In this document: piece after piece, positions 1-5,147 of the stretch
How the letters are laid out: each line of letters starts with the position of its first letter
Numbering within the stretch: the first letter of the stretch is position 1
NCBI GenBank assembly: GCA_027036755.1
Contig: JALWDV010000016.1
Location: 1 to 5,834, forward strand
Length of the DNA stretch: 5,834 nt
Direction: 5' to 3'
Source: Anaerolineae bacterium
GTDB taxonomy: Bacteria > Chloroflexota > Anaerolineae > J102
Notes under the pieces: generated by a model
Seen by the model: only the letters and a program-made list of their open reading frames with translations
Told to the model about the DNA's origin: nothing
Database searches by the model: none
Position numbers and translations under genes: made by a program

Positions 1-56
1 GGCCAGGGGAGAACGCCCACGCCGCCCCCCGCGGGCGTGGCCGTTCTCCCCTGGCC
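1..56. repeat. 23-bp inverted repeat with 10-nt loop at the window edge
   Basis: Bases 1-23 pair with 34-56, with a single mismatch (C16 opposite C41) and the loop at 24-33. The outer arm 'ggccaggggagaacg' is an exact inverted match of 'cgttctcccctggcc'. It lies inside the open frame of the M23 gene, in the Pro-rich linker region, so it is not an ordinary intergenic terminator. Because it begins at base 1, it may continue outside the window or reflect a fold-back at a contig end. Confidence 0.85.
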
Positions 57-843
57 CGCGCATCAAGAAGGCAGCCAGCCGCACTTCATCCTGGCCCGTC
101 CCGTCGGCCCCGAATACAATCGCATGGAAGACCTTGGCTACGCGTTCGGCAGCACCGCGGGCGGGCGTTACCGCGTCCATCATGGCGTCGATATCGCCAA
201 TCCCGCGGGCACGCCCCTGCTGGCCCCGGGGGATGGCGTTGTGGTCTATGCAGGCCCGGATGACGCCGCCCACGCCTACGGCCCCTATCCCGATTTCTAT
301 GGCAACGTCGTCGTTTTCCAATTGGATCAAGCCTGGGGGGGACGCACGGTTTATGTGCTGTACGGGCATCTGCAACAGGTGCAGGTGACCCCCGGCCAGC
401 GGGTGACCGCGGGCCAGCAGGTGGGGCTCACCGGCATGACGGGCATCGCCATCGGCCCCCACGTGCATGTTGAGGTGCGGCTGGATTCCCCCGACGACTA
501 CAACAACGTCTACAACGCCGCGCTGTGGCTGAAGCCCTTTGCCGGATACGGCGTCATCGCCGGGCAGGTGCTCACGCCCGATGGTCGAGCCTGGCACGCT
601 GTGAAATTGCACGTGTATCGCTGGTCGGGCGATGCTTCACGCCTGTACCGCGTCTTCTCCACCTACGCCCTGGACGAGGGTTTGCGTCCTGATCCCCAAC
701 TGGGCGAGAACGGGGTGTTGGGCGCTGTGCCCGCTGGCGATTACGAGGTGGTTCTGAAGATGAACGGCAGCACCTACCATCAGCGATTGAGCGTCGCTCC
801 CGGGCAGGTGGGATGGTTCAATTTCGTCGCGTCGCAGCCATGA
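1..843 (+). CDS. M23 family metallopeptidase with C-terminal regulatory-like beta domain (5' partial)
   Basis: Probable zinc peptidase acting on peptidoglycan cross-links outside the cytoplasm. The frame is open to the left edge, so the GTG at 37 is probably internal and the true start and any signal peptide lie outside. Counting residues from the GTG at 37, the LytM/M23 core spans about 30-165: the HxxxD zinc motif is His48 to Asp52 in 'VHHGVDIANP', 'YGHL' carries His111, and 'GPHVHVEV' gives the HxH pair His142/His144, so all expected metal and catalytic residues are present. The segment before 37 reads as a Pro/Thr-rich linker (TPTPPPAG). Residues about 172-266 look like a carboxypeptidase-regulatory/CnaB-type beta sandwich ('GVIAGQVLTPDGRAW', 'VPAGDYEVVLK'), perhaps for wall or substrate binding. 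The gene ends in TGA and converges with the next gene. The M23 call is firm; the substrate and the role of the beta domain are inferred. Confidence 0.9.
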   Translation, partial: GQGRTPTPPPAGVAVLPWPAHQEGSQPHFILARPVGPEYNRMEDLGYAFGSTAGGRYRVHHGVDIANPAGTPLLAPGDGVVVYAGPDDAAHAYGPYPDFYGNVVVFQLDQAWGGRTVYVLYGHLQQVQVTPGQRVTAGQQVGLTGMTGIAIGPHVHVEVRLDSPDDYNNVYNAALWLKPFAGYGVIAGQVLTPDGRAWHAVKLHVYRWSGDASRLYRVFSTYALDEGLRPDPQLGENGVLGAVPAGDYEVVLKMNGSTYHQRLSVAPGQVGWFNFVASQP

Positions 844-870
844 GATGACTTCACTGCAAAACGAACATTT

Positions 871-977
871 CACCACGGAGACACGGAGGACCCGGAGAAA
901 ATAGTGGTGGTTCACAGAGAAAAAACGTCTCCAAGTCTCACTTTTTGCTTCCTCCGTGCGCTCTGTGCCTCCGTGTT
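871..977. repeat. CACGGAG-type imperfect inverted-repeat element between convergent genes
   Basis: The 151-bp gap between the M23 and glycosyltransferase stops (844-994) holds no gene. Its left arm 'caccacggagacacggagg' (871-889) is imperfectly complementary to the right arm 'cctccgtgcgctctgtgcc' continuing to 'tccgtgttg' (951-977), leaving an AT-richer centre. The arms are built from repeated cacggag units. Elements of this kind are dispersed between genes in many environmental bacterial genomes. Placed between convergent genes it could act as a bidirectional transcription barrier, but no clean T-tract follows either arm. Confidence 0.7.
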
Positions 978-994
978 GAAGATTTTTCGATGCG

Positions 995-2728
995 TCACGG
1001 CTCCGCCTTGTATCGATAGACAAACCGGTCGTCATGTTGGGTGATGGCCCGTAGCAGCGCTTCCGCATCGGGGTTGTCGGGCCGCACCCAGTAGACGTGC
1101 ACATCTTCCGGGCCTTTGCGTTCGATGATGGCCGCCAGGATGAAGCCCCGGGCCTGCGCGTACGCCTGCAGCATTTTCACCATGTCGGCCCAGCGGGGGG
1201 GCTGGGGGTTCTTCACCTGATGATACATGATCACGTCGGGGCGCTGCTTATCCAGATATTCGAAGCTGAGCCCCTGGTGCGCGATGTATTCGTCGTTGAG
1301 ACCAAAGGGGTCGATGGTCCGCCAGCGGGAGAAGTAGGGAATCCAGCCAGCTTCGCTGGCCACCACCGTGTAGCCTTTCCCGGCCAGAGGTTCGAGGGCT
1401 TTGCCGATGGCTTCTCGGTCGTCGAAAACGGTGGGATAGAAGCTGTTGGCCAGGCGATAGCTGACCTGGACGTTGAAGATGACCAGGGCGCTGACAACGG
1501 CCAGAAACGCCAGGGCCAGATGCGTTCCCCGCACGCCCAGTTGTCTGCCTTCCAGAAACTTCAATCCGGCCAGAATGGCGATGAGCAGGGCGATGAGGGC
1601 CATGCGCTCCAGGTTGACGAAGGGAGCGAAGAGGATAAAGCCCATGCCAGCGAGGCCCGCGACGTACAGCGCCAGATTTTTGCGCCGCAGCTCGGGCGGC
1701 GGCGTGCGCAGCGCCAGTTGACCCAGGGCCATGGCCGCGGCCAGCAAGAAGATGGGATAAACCGGATATTGGAAGCGCTTGCCCAGATTTTGGAGCTGAT
1801 CGATAAGCAGATAGCTCCAGGGGAAGAGGATGGCCGGGCTCAGGATGACGAGTTTTTTCACCGCGTTGCGCGGGGCGTCCAGCAGGAAGCCCATCCCGAT
1901 GAGCATGAACAGGGGGGCCATGAAGCGGAACAGCTCGTAGATTTCGGGGAAGTAGCGCATGTGCAGCAATTCCCCGGCATTTTTGACATAAAATGTGTTG
2001 GGCAGGAAATAACCGAAGTAGCGCCAGCGCCAGAGGAAGTAGATGGCGCCCGGGATCGCCAGCAGGAGCAGTGTGGTGAGAAGCAGGCGGCGTCGGCCCG
2101 GCCCATCCAGCAAAAGCAGCGCGGCAGCCAGGGCCATGCCCGCGAAGAGCACGCCTTCGGGGCGGGTGAGGCCCAGCAGCAGCCCGGCCAGGGGCAGGAT
2201 GTAGAACGCCCGGCGTCGGCATGGGGTCGCGGCCGGCGAAAAGGCGAGCCGATAAAGCGCGATGGTGATGATGAGCAGCAGCAGGGTGAAGAGGGGTGTG
2301 GCGAATCCCGCGCGGATGTGGTAGCTGAGCGGGCCCGCGGCAAAGGCCAGGGTGGCGAACAGCGCGGGCGGCAACCGTCGGCCGCTGAAGGCGAAGGAGG
2401 CGACCGCCAGCGTCAGCACTGCCAGCAGCCCCACCGCCAGATTGAGAGTCCGGGCCGATTGTTCGATGTTCATCCCCGTCAGCCGACTGGTCCCGGCCAG
2501 GAGCGCCGTCCACAGGAACTCCGTGCCGCCCTCCACCGGGTCTTCGCCGATGTTCCACACGATGCCGTGTCCCTCGGCCAGATTGCGGGCGTAGCGATAG
2601 GTGATGTACGCGTCTTCGGAAGGGGCCAGGGGATGTTTGGTCTGGGCGAAGAGCAGCGTCAGCATCCCCAGCAGGATGACGATGATCAGCGCCAGGGTGG
2701 CGCGTTTGTGACGGGCGGTTTCGGGCAT
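995..2728 (-). CDS. polytopic GT-C-type glycosyltransferase (arabinofuranosyltransferase-like membrane protein)
   Basis: Likely transfers a sugar from a polyprenyl-phosphate donor onto an envelope acceptor at the outer face of the membrane. Numbering from the Met at 2728 (577 aa), the first membrane helix is residues 10-28. It is followed by the outside loop 'SEDAYITYRYARNLAEGHG' (37-55), whose acidic pair Glu38/Asp39 matches the catalytic acidic position of GT-C enzymes, and then 'VEGGTEFLW' (65-73). This resembles the (D)DAxISxRYAxNLAxGxG...VEGxTNFLW signature of AftB-like proteins. About 11-13 hydrophobic helices follow to about residue 430. The C-terminal soluble part carries 'GWIPYFSRWRTIDPFGLND' (from about 461), also typical of these proteins. 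The frame could begin at ATG 2785, but those extra 19 residues fall in repeat DNA, so Met 2728 directly before the first helix is preferred. Neither start has a good Shine-Dalgarno. Donor and acceptor are unknown. Confidence 0.8.
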   Translation of the reverse strand: MPETARHKRATLALIIVILLGMLTLLFAQTKHPLAPSEDAYITYRYARNLAEGHGIVWNIGEDPVEGGTEFLWTALLAGTSRLTGMNIEQSARTLNLAVGLLAVLTLAVASFAFSGRRLPPALFATLAFAAGPLSYHIRAGFATPLFTLLLLIITIALYRLAFSPAATPCRRRAFYILPLAGLLLGLTRPEGVLFAGMALAAALLLLDGPGRRRLLLTTLLLLAIPGAIYFLWRWRYFGYFLPNTFYVKNAGELLHMRYFPEIYELFRFMAPLFMLIGMGFLLDAPRNAVKKLVILSPAILFPWSYLLIDQLQNLGKRFQYPVYPIFLLAAAMALGQLALRTPPPELRRKNLALYVAGLAGMGFILFAPFVNLERMALIALLIAILAGLKFLEGRQLGVRGTHLALAFLAVVSALVIFNVQVSYRLANSFYPTVFDDREAIGKALEPLAGKGYTVVASEAGWIPYFSRWRTIDPFGLNDEYIAHQGLSFEYLDKQRPDVIMYHQVKNPQPPRWADMVKMLQAYAQARGFILAAIIERKGPEDVHVYWVRPDNPDAEALLRAITQHDDRFVYRYKAEP

Positions 2729-2770
2729 AACGGTGGTCGATGAAGTCTTTGCCGAGTGGATAAGAAAATG

Positions 2771-2850
2771 TCTCACGCAAAGCATGTCCTGAGCCTGTCC
2801 TGAACGAAGTGAAGGACCTGGCCGAAGGAGCGCAGAGTCGCAAAGGAAGA
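2771..2850. repeat. nested intergenic repeat (cgcaaag element interrupted by a 'gtcctgagcctgtcc' element)
   Basis: Two halves of a common cgcaaag-type repeat, 'tctcacgcaaag' (2771-2782) and 'gcgcagagtcgcaaagg' (from about 2830), are separated by about 46 bp beginning 'tgtcctgagcctgtcctgaa'. Within the insert, 'gtcct' at its start and 'aggac' at 2813-2817 are complementary, so it can fold. It looks like one dispersed element inserted into another. The upstream ATG of the glycosyltransferase frame (2785) falls in this insert. Assignment to known intergenic repeat families is from memory of their typical sequences. Confidence 0.5.
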
Positions 2851-2854
2851 AGTG

Positions 2855-2892
2855 GGATATTGGATATTTGGATACTGGATATTGTGGATATT
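2855..2892. repeat. imperfect ggatatt heptamer repeat
   Basis: Five copies of ggata(t/c)t start at 2855, 2862, 2870, 2877 and 2886, with one or two spacer bases between some of them. It is a short AT-richer array in GC-rich surroundings, similar in unit length to the better preserved gaaatcc array at 5088-5143. Confidence 0.75.
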
Positions 2893-2896
2893 ACCC

Positions 2897-2951
2897 CTGT
2901 TCCATAAATAGGCTCTCCTACGTCATTTCGAGGGAGCGCAGCGACCGAGAA
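2897..2951 (+). repeat. 55-bp dispersed direct repeat, copy A
   Basis: Begins 'ctgttccataaataggctct' and runs through 'cgtcatttcgagggagcgca' to 'gcgaccgagaa'. It matches copy B (3515-3569) at 52 of 55 positions in the same orientation. It contains no open frame of note. The core 'cgtcatttcgagggagcgcagcga' resembles dispersed intergenic repeats known from environmental bacterial genomes. Confidence 0.9.
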
Positions 2952-3080
2952 CGCACAATCAGTGTCATCCGCGGCGAATCAAAAGGCTTTGCGTGAGATC
3001 AGCTTTTTGGGTTCAGGCTGGGCCAGGTTAGGGTGATATGGGCCGTGGAATCGGACCCGTTGGATTATAGATGCCCGCGG

Positions 3081-3254
3081 TTAGATGTACAAATCCCGCT
3101 GGTTATACGCCTGGTAGCTCGCGGCCAGACTGATGACGACAATGCCCGCGGTCAGCGCCAATACACCGGCTGCGCACCGCCCTGGTGCAACAGCGCCGCT
3201 GCATCGAAATACTTGAAAGGCGTCAGAGTAGAGGATGTCGGGATTCACATCCAA
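3081..3254 (-). pseudogene. C-terminal remnant of an ABC-2 type transporter permease (frameshifted)
   Basis: Reading the minus strand across two single-base frame changes gives a typical ABC-2 permease C-terminus. 'LDVNPDILY' (3254-3228) runs in one frame; 'LTPFKYFDAAALLHQGGA' continuing to QPVYW (3226 to about 3160) in a second; and 'ALTAGIVVISLAASYQAYNQ' continuing to RDLYI, then TAA (3083-3081), back in the first. The LTPFKYFDA motif, the last hydrophobic helix and the terminal NxRDLYI are characteristic of permeases that pair with an ABC ATPase. Only about 55 residues remain; the rest is absent, replaced upstream by a repeat element. Frame changes lie near 3227 and 3160. This is decayed DNA with no expected product. 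A sequencing error could explain a frameshift but not the missing N-terminal four-fifths. Confidence 0.75.
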
Positions 3255-3267
3255 ACCTTATCTTTTT

Positions 3268-3302
3268 CCTTCGCTCCTTCGTATCTTCGTGTCTTCGTGG
3301 AC
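3268..3302. repeat. cttcgtgtcttcgtgg-type intergenic repeat
   Basis: 'ccttcgctccttcgtatctt' followed by 'cgtgtcttcgtgga' is a run of degenerate 8-9 base units (cttcgtnt), whose reverse complement reads ccacgaagacacgaag. It abuts the broken 5' side of the permease remnant, suggesting that repeat spread or recombination accompanied loss of that gene. Apparent peptides from this stretch (such as RRHEDTKE) are by-products of the repeat, not genes. Confidence 0.65.
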
Positions 3303-3400
3303 TTTTTTCAGGAAAGCCTTGGTCGAAAATAAAGTGAAAGTGATGATGCACCCGAATGACGTAGCCCCTACCCCCGCATCGATTGCTGCTTTGAAAATAG

Positions 3401-3470
3401 AACACGGATGAACACAGAAAAACACGGATAATTCAAAAAATCTGTGACCGAAGGCCGTGTCAATCCGTGT
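3401..3470. repeat. aacacggat imperfect hairpin repeat
   Basis: 'aacacggat' occurs at 3401-3409 and 3421-3429, and its complement 'atccgtgt' at 3463-3470. In addition 'cacaga' (3413-3418) can pair with 'tctgtg' (3441-3446). The whole folds as an imperfect stem and resembles the aacacggatgaacacagaaa family of dispersed intergenic repeats. No coding frame is supported between 3303 and 3514. Confidence 0.65.
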
Positions 3471-3514
3471 CCTCGTCTTTCATCGGTATCGGCGCGGGCT
3501 CGCCCGCCGTTGGA

Positions 3515-3569
3515 CTGTTCCGTAAATAGGCTCTTCTACGTCATTTCGAGGGAGCGCAGCGACTGAGAA
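3515..3569 (+). repeat. 55-bp dispersed direct repeat, copy B
   Basis: Same orientation as copy A, 618 bp further on. The three differences from A are at 3522 (g for a), 3537 (t for c) and 3563 (t for c). It ends about 10 bp short of the stop codon of the small minus-strand frame at 3579. Copies A and B bracket the permease remnant and the other repeats, so unequal exchange between them could delete or duplicate that interval. Confidence 0.9.
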
Positions 3570-3578
3570 ATCCCCATG

Positions 3579-3638
3579 CTAACAAGGAGTCTCTTTGGTT
3601 ACCTTCTTGGCCCGGAAAATTGTGAATTTACCGCTCAT
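3579..3638 (-). CDS. possible small ORF, 19 residues, with a very strong ribosome binding site
   Basis: Reads MSGKFTIFRAKKVTKETPC then TAG. The reason to list it is the start: AGGAGGTGAT lies directly before the ATG, a full-length match to the 16S anti-Shine-Dalgarno with four bases between AGGAGG and ATG, better than at any other gene in this window. The peptide is basic in its middle (RAKKVTK), ends in Cys, and has no signal or membrane segment. It lies 130 nt downstream of tlyA on the same strand, with a GC-rich hairpin between. Its stop is only 9 bp from repeat copy B, so it may be the beheaded 5' end of a longer gene cut by the repeat, rather than a complete small protein. I do not recognise a family. 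Translation is plausible; function is unknown. Confidence 0.4.
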   Translation of the reverse strand: MSGKFTIFRAKKVTKETPC

Positions 3639-3648
3639 ATCACCTCCT
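3639..3648 (-). promoter_or_regulatory. complete Shine-Dalgarno AGGAGGTGAT before ATG 3638
   Basis: On the minus strand, AGGAGGTGAT matches all ten bases complementary to the usual 16S rRNA 3' end and runs straight into the ATG. The chance of such a match at exactly this place is low, so it argues for a real, or formerly real, translation start. Confidence 0.6.
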
Positions 3649-3673
3649 GGCGTAAGTTTTGTGAGGACGACAG

Positions 3674-3701
3674 GGAGGCGGGCCAAACGCCGCCCGCCTC
3701 C
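3674..3701. terminator. GC-rich 10-bp hairpin downstream of tlyA (terminator or leader hairpin)
   Basis: 'ggaggcgggc' (3674-3683) is perfectly complementary to 'gcccgcctcc' (3692-3701), with an 8-nt loop. It lies 67 nt past the tlyA stop and 35 nt before the ATG of the small ORF. On the minus strand it is followed by CTGTCGTCC, not a U-tract, so it is not a classical intrinsic terminator for tlyA. On the plus strand 'gctatttta' follows. It could instead be a leader hairpin for the small ORF. Confidence 0.4.
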
Positions 3702-3748
3702 GCTATTTTACCATCATGGGCAGCTTGCCGAAAGTCGCGGGCGGCAGA

Positions 3749-3765
3749 GGGGAGAAATTCTCCCT
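3749..3765. terminator. short inverted repeat just past the tlyA stop
   Basis: 'gggagaa' (3750-3756) pairs with 'ttctccc' (3758-3764), a near-perfect palindrome 4 nt beyond the tlyA TAA. The T-rich stretch 'tgtttta' lies on its plus-strand 3' side, which is the wrong side for ending tlyA transcripts, so a terminator role is weakly supported. It may stabilise the transcript end. Confidence 0.25.
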
Positions 3766-3768
3766 GTT

Positions 3769-4539
3769 TTATGCCAGCGCCCTCTCCACCAGGGTTTCGG
3801 CGGCGATGGGCTCCTGGCCCGGTTGCAGCCACGCCAAAAATTCGCGATTGCCTTTGGGGCCCAGAATGGGGGAGGGGATGAGGCCCTGCGGCCCGAAATC
3901 ATGCGCGATGGCCCAATCCACCACCTCGCGCAGCACCTGGCGATGAACCCGGATATCGCGCACCACGCCCCCTTTGCCCACCCGCTCCCGGCCCGCCTCG
4001 AACTGGGGCTTGATCAGCGCGATGATCTCCCCGCCCGGAGCCAGAATCCGCCGGGCCGCAGGCAGCAGCAGCCGCAGAGAGATGAACGAGGCGTCGATGA
4101 CCGCGAGCTGCACCGGCTCGGGCAGGCTTTGCAGATACCGGGCGTTGGTGCGCTCCATCACCACTACGCGCGGGTCGGTGCGCAAGCGCCAGTGGAGCTG
4201 CCCGTAGCCCACATCCACCGCGTACACCCGGGTCGCGCCCCGCTGCAACAGCACATCGGTGAAGCCCCCGGTGGATGCGCCCAGGTCCGCACACACCCGT
4301 CCCGCGGGCGTCACGCCGAAGGCGTCCAGGGCCGCGACCAGCTTGTGTCCGCCCCGGCTGACGTATTGGGGCCGCGCCTTCACCCGGATGGCGGCGTCGG
4401 TGGGGATTTTGTGCCCCGGTTTGGTGGCGGGGCGGTCTTCCACCAGCACCAGGCCCGCCATGATCAGCCGCTGGGCCTGCTCCCGGCTTTCGGCCAGCCC
4501 CCGGGCCACGAGCAGCTTGTCCAGACGCTCCTTAGTCAC
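3769..4539 (-). CDS. tlyA: TlyA family rRNA 2'-O-methyltransferase
   Basis: Cytoplasmic SAM-dependent methyltransferase; characterised TlyA proteins 2'-O-methylate cytidines in 16S and/or 23S rRNA, which affects capreomycin-type antibiotic binding. At 256 aa it is full length. An S4 RNA-binding domain occupies about residues 1-60 ('RLDKLLVARGLAESREQAQR'), followed by the linker 'YVSRGGHKL' (59-67) and an RrmJ/FtsJ-like domain with SAM loop 'DLGASTGGFTD' (85-95). The K-D-K-E catalytic set is visible as Lys66, Asp149 ('VIDASF'), Lys177 ('LIKPQFE') and Glu233 ('NREFL'). The start is GTG 4539, supported by AGGAGA at 4551-4546 with a 6-nt spacer and by an S4 domain that begins at once. The start overlaps the stop of the upstream gene by 8 bp, implying translational coupling. 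Whether this member modifies 16S as well as 23S cannot be told from sequence. Older annotations call the family hemolysin A. Confidence 0.95.
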   Translation of the reverse strand: MTKERLDKLLVARGLAESREQAQRLIMAGLVLVEDRPATKPGHKIPTDAAIRVKARPQYVSRGGHKLVAALDAFGVTPAGRVCADLGASTGGFTDVLLQRGATRVYAVDVGYGQLHWRLRTDPRVVVMERTNARYLQSLPEPVQLAVIDASFISLRLLLPAARRILAPGGEIIALIKPQFEAGRERVGKGGVVRDIRVHRQVLREVVDWAIAHDFGPQGLIPSPILGPKGNREFLAWLQPGQEPIAAETLVERALA

Positions 4540-5017
4540 GGGGTTTCTCCTGCGGCCAGCGATAGACCTCGGTGAATCCGGCCATGTCCTCGGGCCGCTC
4601 GTGATAGGGCTGCTCGCGCAGGATGTTCCAGGCGTGCCCGGCCATGCCCGGCGGCTCGTCCGCCCGCCGCGCCCGCATGGCGAAGACGATGCCCAGGGAC
4701 AGGCCCGTGCGCCGCAGAAAATGATAGCGCAGCAGCGAACGGCGCAGGCAAAGCCCGAAAGGCGATCTCCGGTCGAGGAGGGCCAGCGCGTCCGTTAGCG
4801 CCCGCACCTGCTCCTCATCCCGCCCGGCCCAATCGGCCTGCTCGGGCGTGAGCTCGGCCAGGAAATCGGGCAGCGGCCGGGCCTGATAACGTTGGGGCAG
4901 CGAGCGCTGCACCCGGCGCATCTCGGCCAGCATGGCCCGCCCCTCGCGGCTCATCTCCGCCCGCGCCAGAGTGGCGGCGGCTGAGATGAATCGGGGGATG
5001 CTGCGCAGGGAGGGCAT
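4532..5017 (-). CDS. transglutaminase-like / lasso peptide biosynthesis B2-like protein
   Basis: The C-terminal half matches the Transglut_core3 (lasso B2) pattern: 'CLRRSLLRYHFLRRTGLSLG' places the presumed nucleophile Cys90 at a helix start. It is followed by a strand ('IVFAMR') and 'GMAGHAWNIL' with the presumed His128; an acidic third residue may be Glu140 or Asp144. In lasso pathways B2 is the cysteine protease that removes the leader peptide. At 161 aa the length fits a stand-alone B2 with a helical N-terminal extension (about 1-60, Arg/Ala-rich). No RRE/PqqD-like B1, asparagine-synthetase-like cyclase or precursor peptide is seen in the window, so it may be an orphan or do an unrelated peptidase job. 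ATG 5017 is the first start codon after repeat DNA and has no Shine-Dalgarno (CCACCTCCTC precedes it); Met22 is an alternative. It sits between ribF-archease and tlyA, overlapping the latter by 8 bp. Confidence 0.7.
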   Translation of the reverse strand: MPSLRSIPRFISAAATLARAEMSREGRAMLAEMRRVQRSLPQRYQARPLPDFLAELTPEQADWAGRDEEQVRALTDALALLDRRSPFGLCLRRSLLRYHFLRRTGLSLGIVFAMRARRADEPPGMAGHAWNILREQPYHERPEDMAGFTEVYRWPQEKPRD

Positions 5018-5029
5018 CGTGAGGAGGTG

Positions 5030-5143
5030 GGGATTTGGAAATTCGAATTTCGAAATTGGGAATTGGGATTTGGAAATTCGAATTTCGGAAATCCGAAATC
5101 CAAAATCCGAAATCCGAAATCCGAAATCCGAAATCCGAAATCC
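5030..5143. repeat. two-part intergenic repeat: 23-bp direct repeat plus 8-unit gaaatcc tandem array
   Basis: Most of the 130-bp gap between the ribF-archease stop and the B2-like ATG is repetitive. 'gggatttggaaattcgaatt' plus 'tcg' occurs at 5030-5052 and again at 5065-5087, each copy holding the 14-bp palindrome gaaattcgaatttc (5038-5051, 5073-5086). It is followed by eight gaaatcc heptamers (5088-5143), of which only the third (aaaatcc) differs. The array is AT-rich against its surroundings. Minus-strand frames across it stay open and would read FGFRISD repeats, since three heptamers make seven codons, but they have no start codon and look like by-products. Confidence 0.9.
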
Positions 5144-5147
5144 AGAT

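Noticed and set aside
844..994. tRNA or structured RNA gene in the gap
   Set aside because: The fold is explained by the repeat arms; no cloverleaf, TPsiC or anticodon arm could be seen here or in 2729-3768.
1097..2743. 548-codon open frame on the plus strand
   Set aside because: It is fully antisense to the glycosyltransferase gene, rich in Gln, Gly, Arg and His as expected for the complement of a Leu/Ala-rich GC-rich membrane gene, and shows no domain.
3033..3332. 99-codon open frame on the plus strand
   Set aside because: It lies over the permease remnant and a repeat element; its end (LRVFVDFF) is the usual by-product of the cttcgtgtcttcgtgg repeat.
2897..3569. Insertion sequence bounded by the two 55-bp repeats
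   Set aside because: No transposase frame and no terminal inverted repeats inside; the repeats are direct and look like independent dispersed copies.
3579..3638. Lasso precursor peptide for the nearby B2-like protein
   Set aside because: The 19 residues lack a leader with a Thr near its end and a core starting with Gly and carrying Asp/Glu at position 7-9; the other lasso genes are also absent.
3595..4575. 326-codon open frame on the plus strand
   Set aside because: Antisense to tlyA, low-complexity Gln/His/Pro/Arg composition, no recognisable motif; tlyA on the other strand has all its catalytic residues.
5018..5029. Regulatory anti-Shine-Dalgarno (CCACCTCCTC) before the B2-like ATG
   Set aside because: It could pair with the strong Shine-Dalgarno at 3641-3648, but the match is what any anti-SD-like string gives and there is no other support.
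5088..5143. CRISPR array
   Set aside because: The units are contiguous 7-mers with no spacers.
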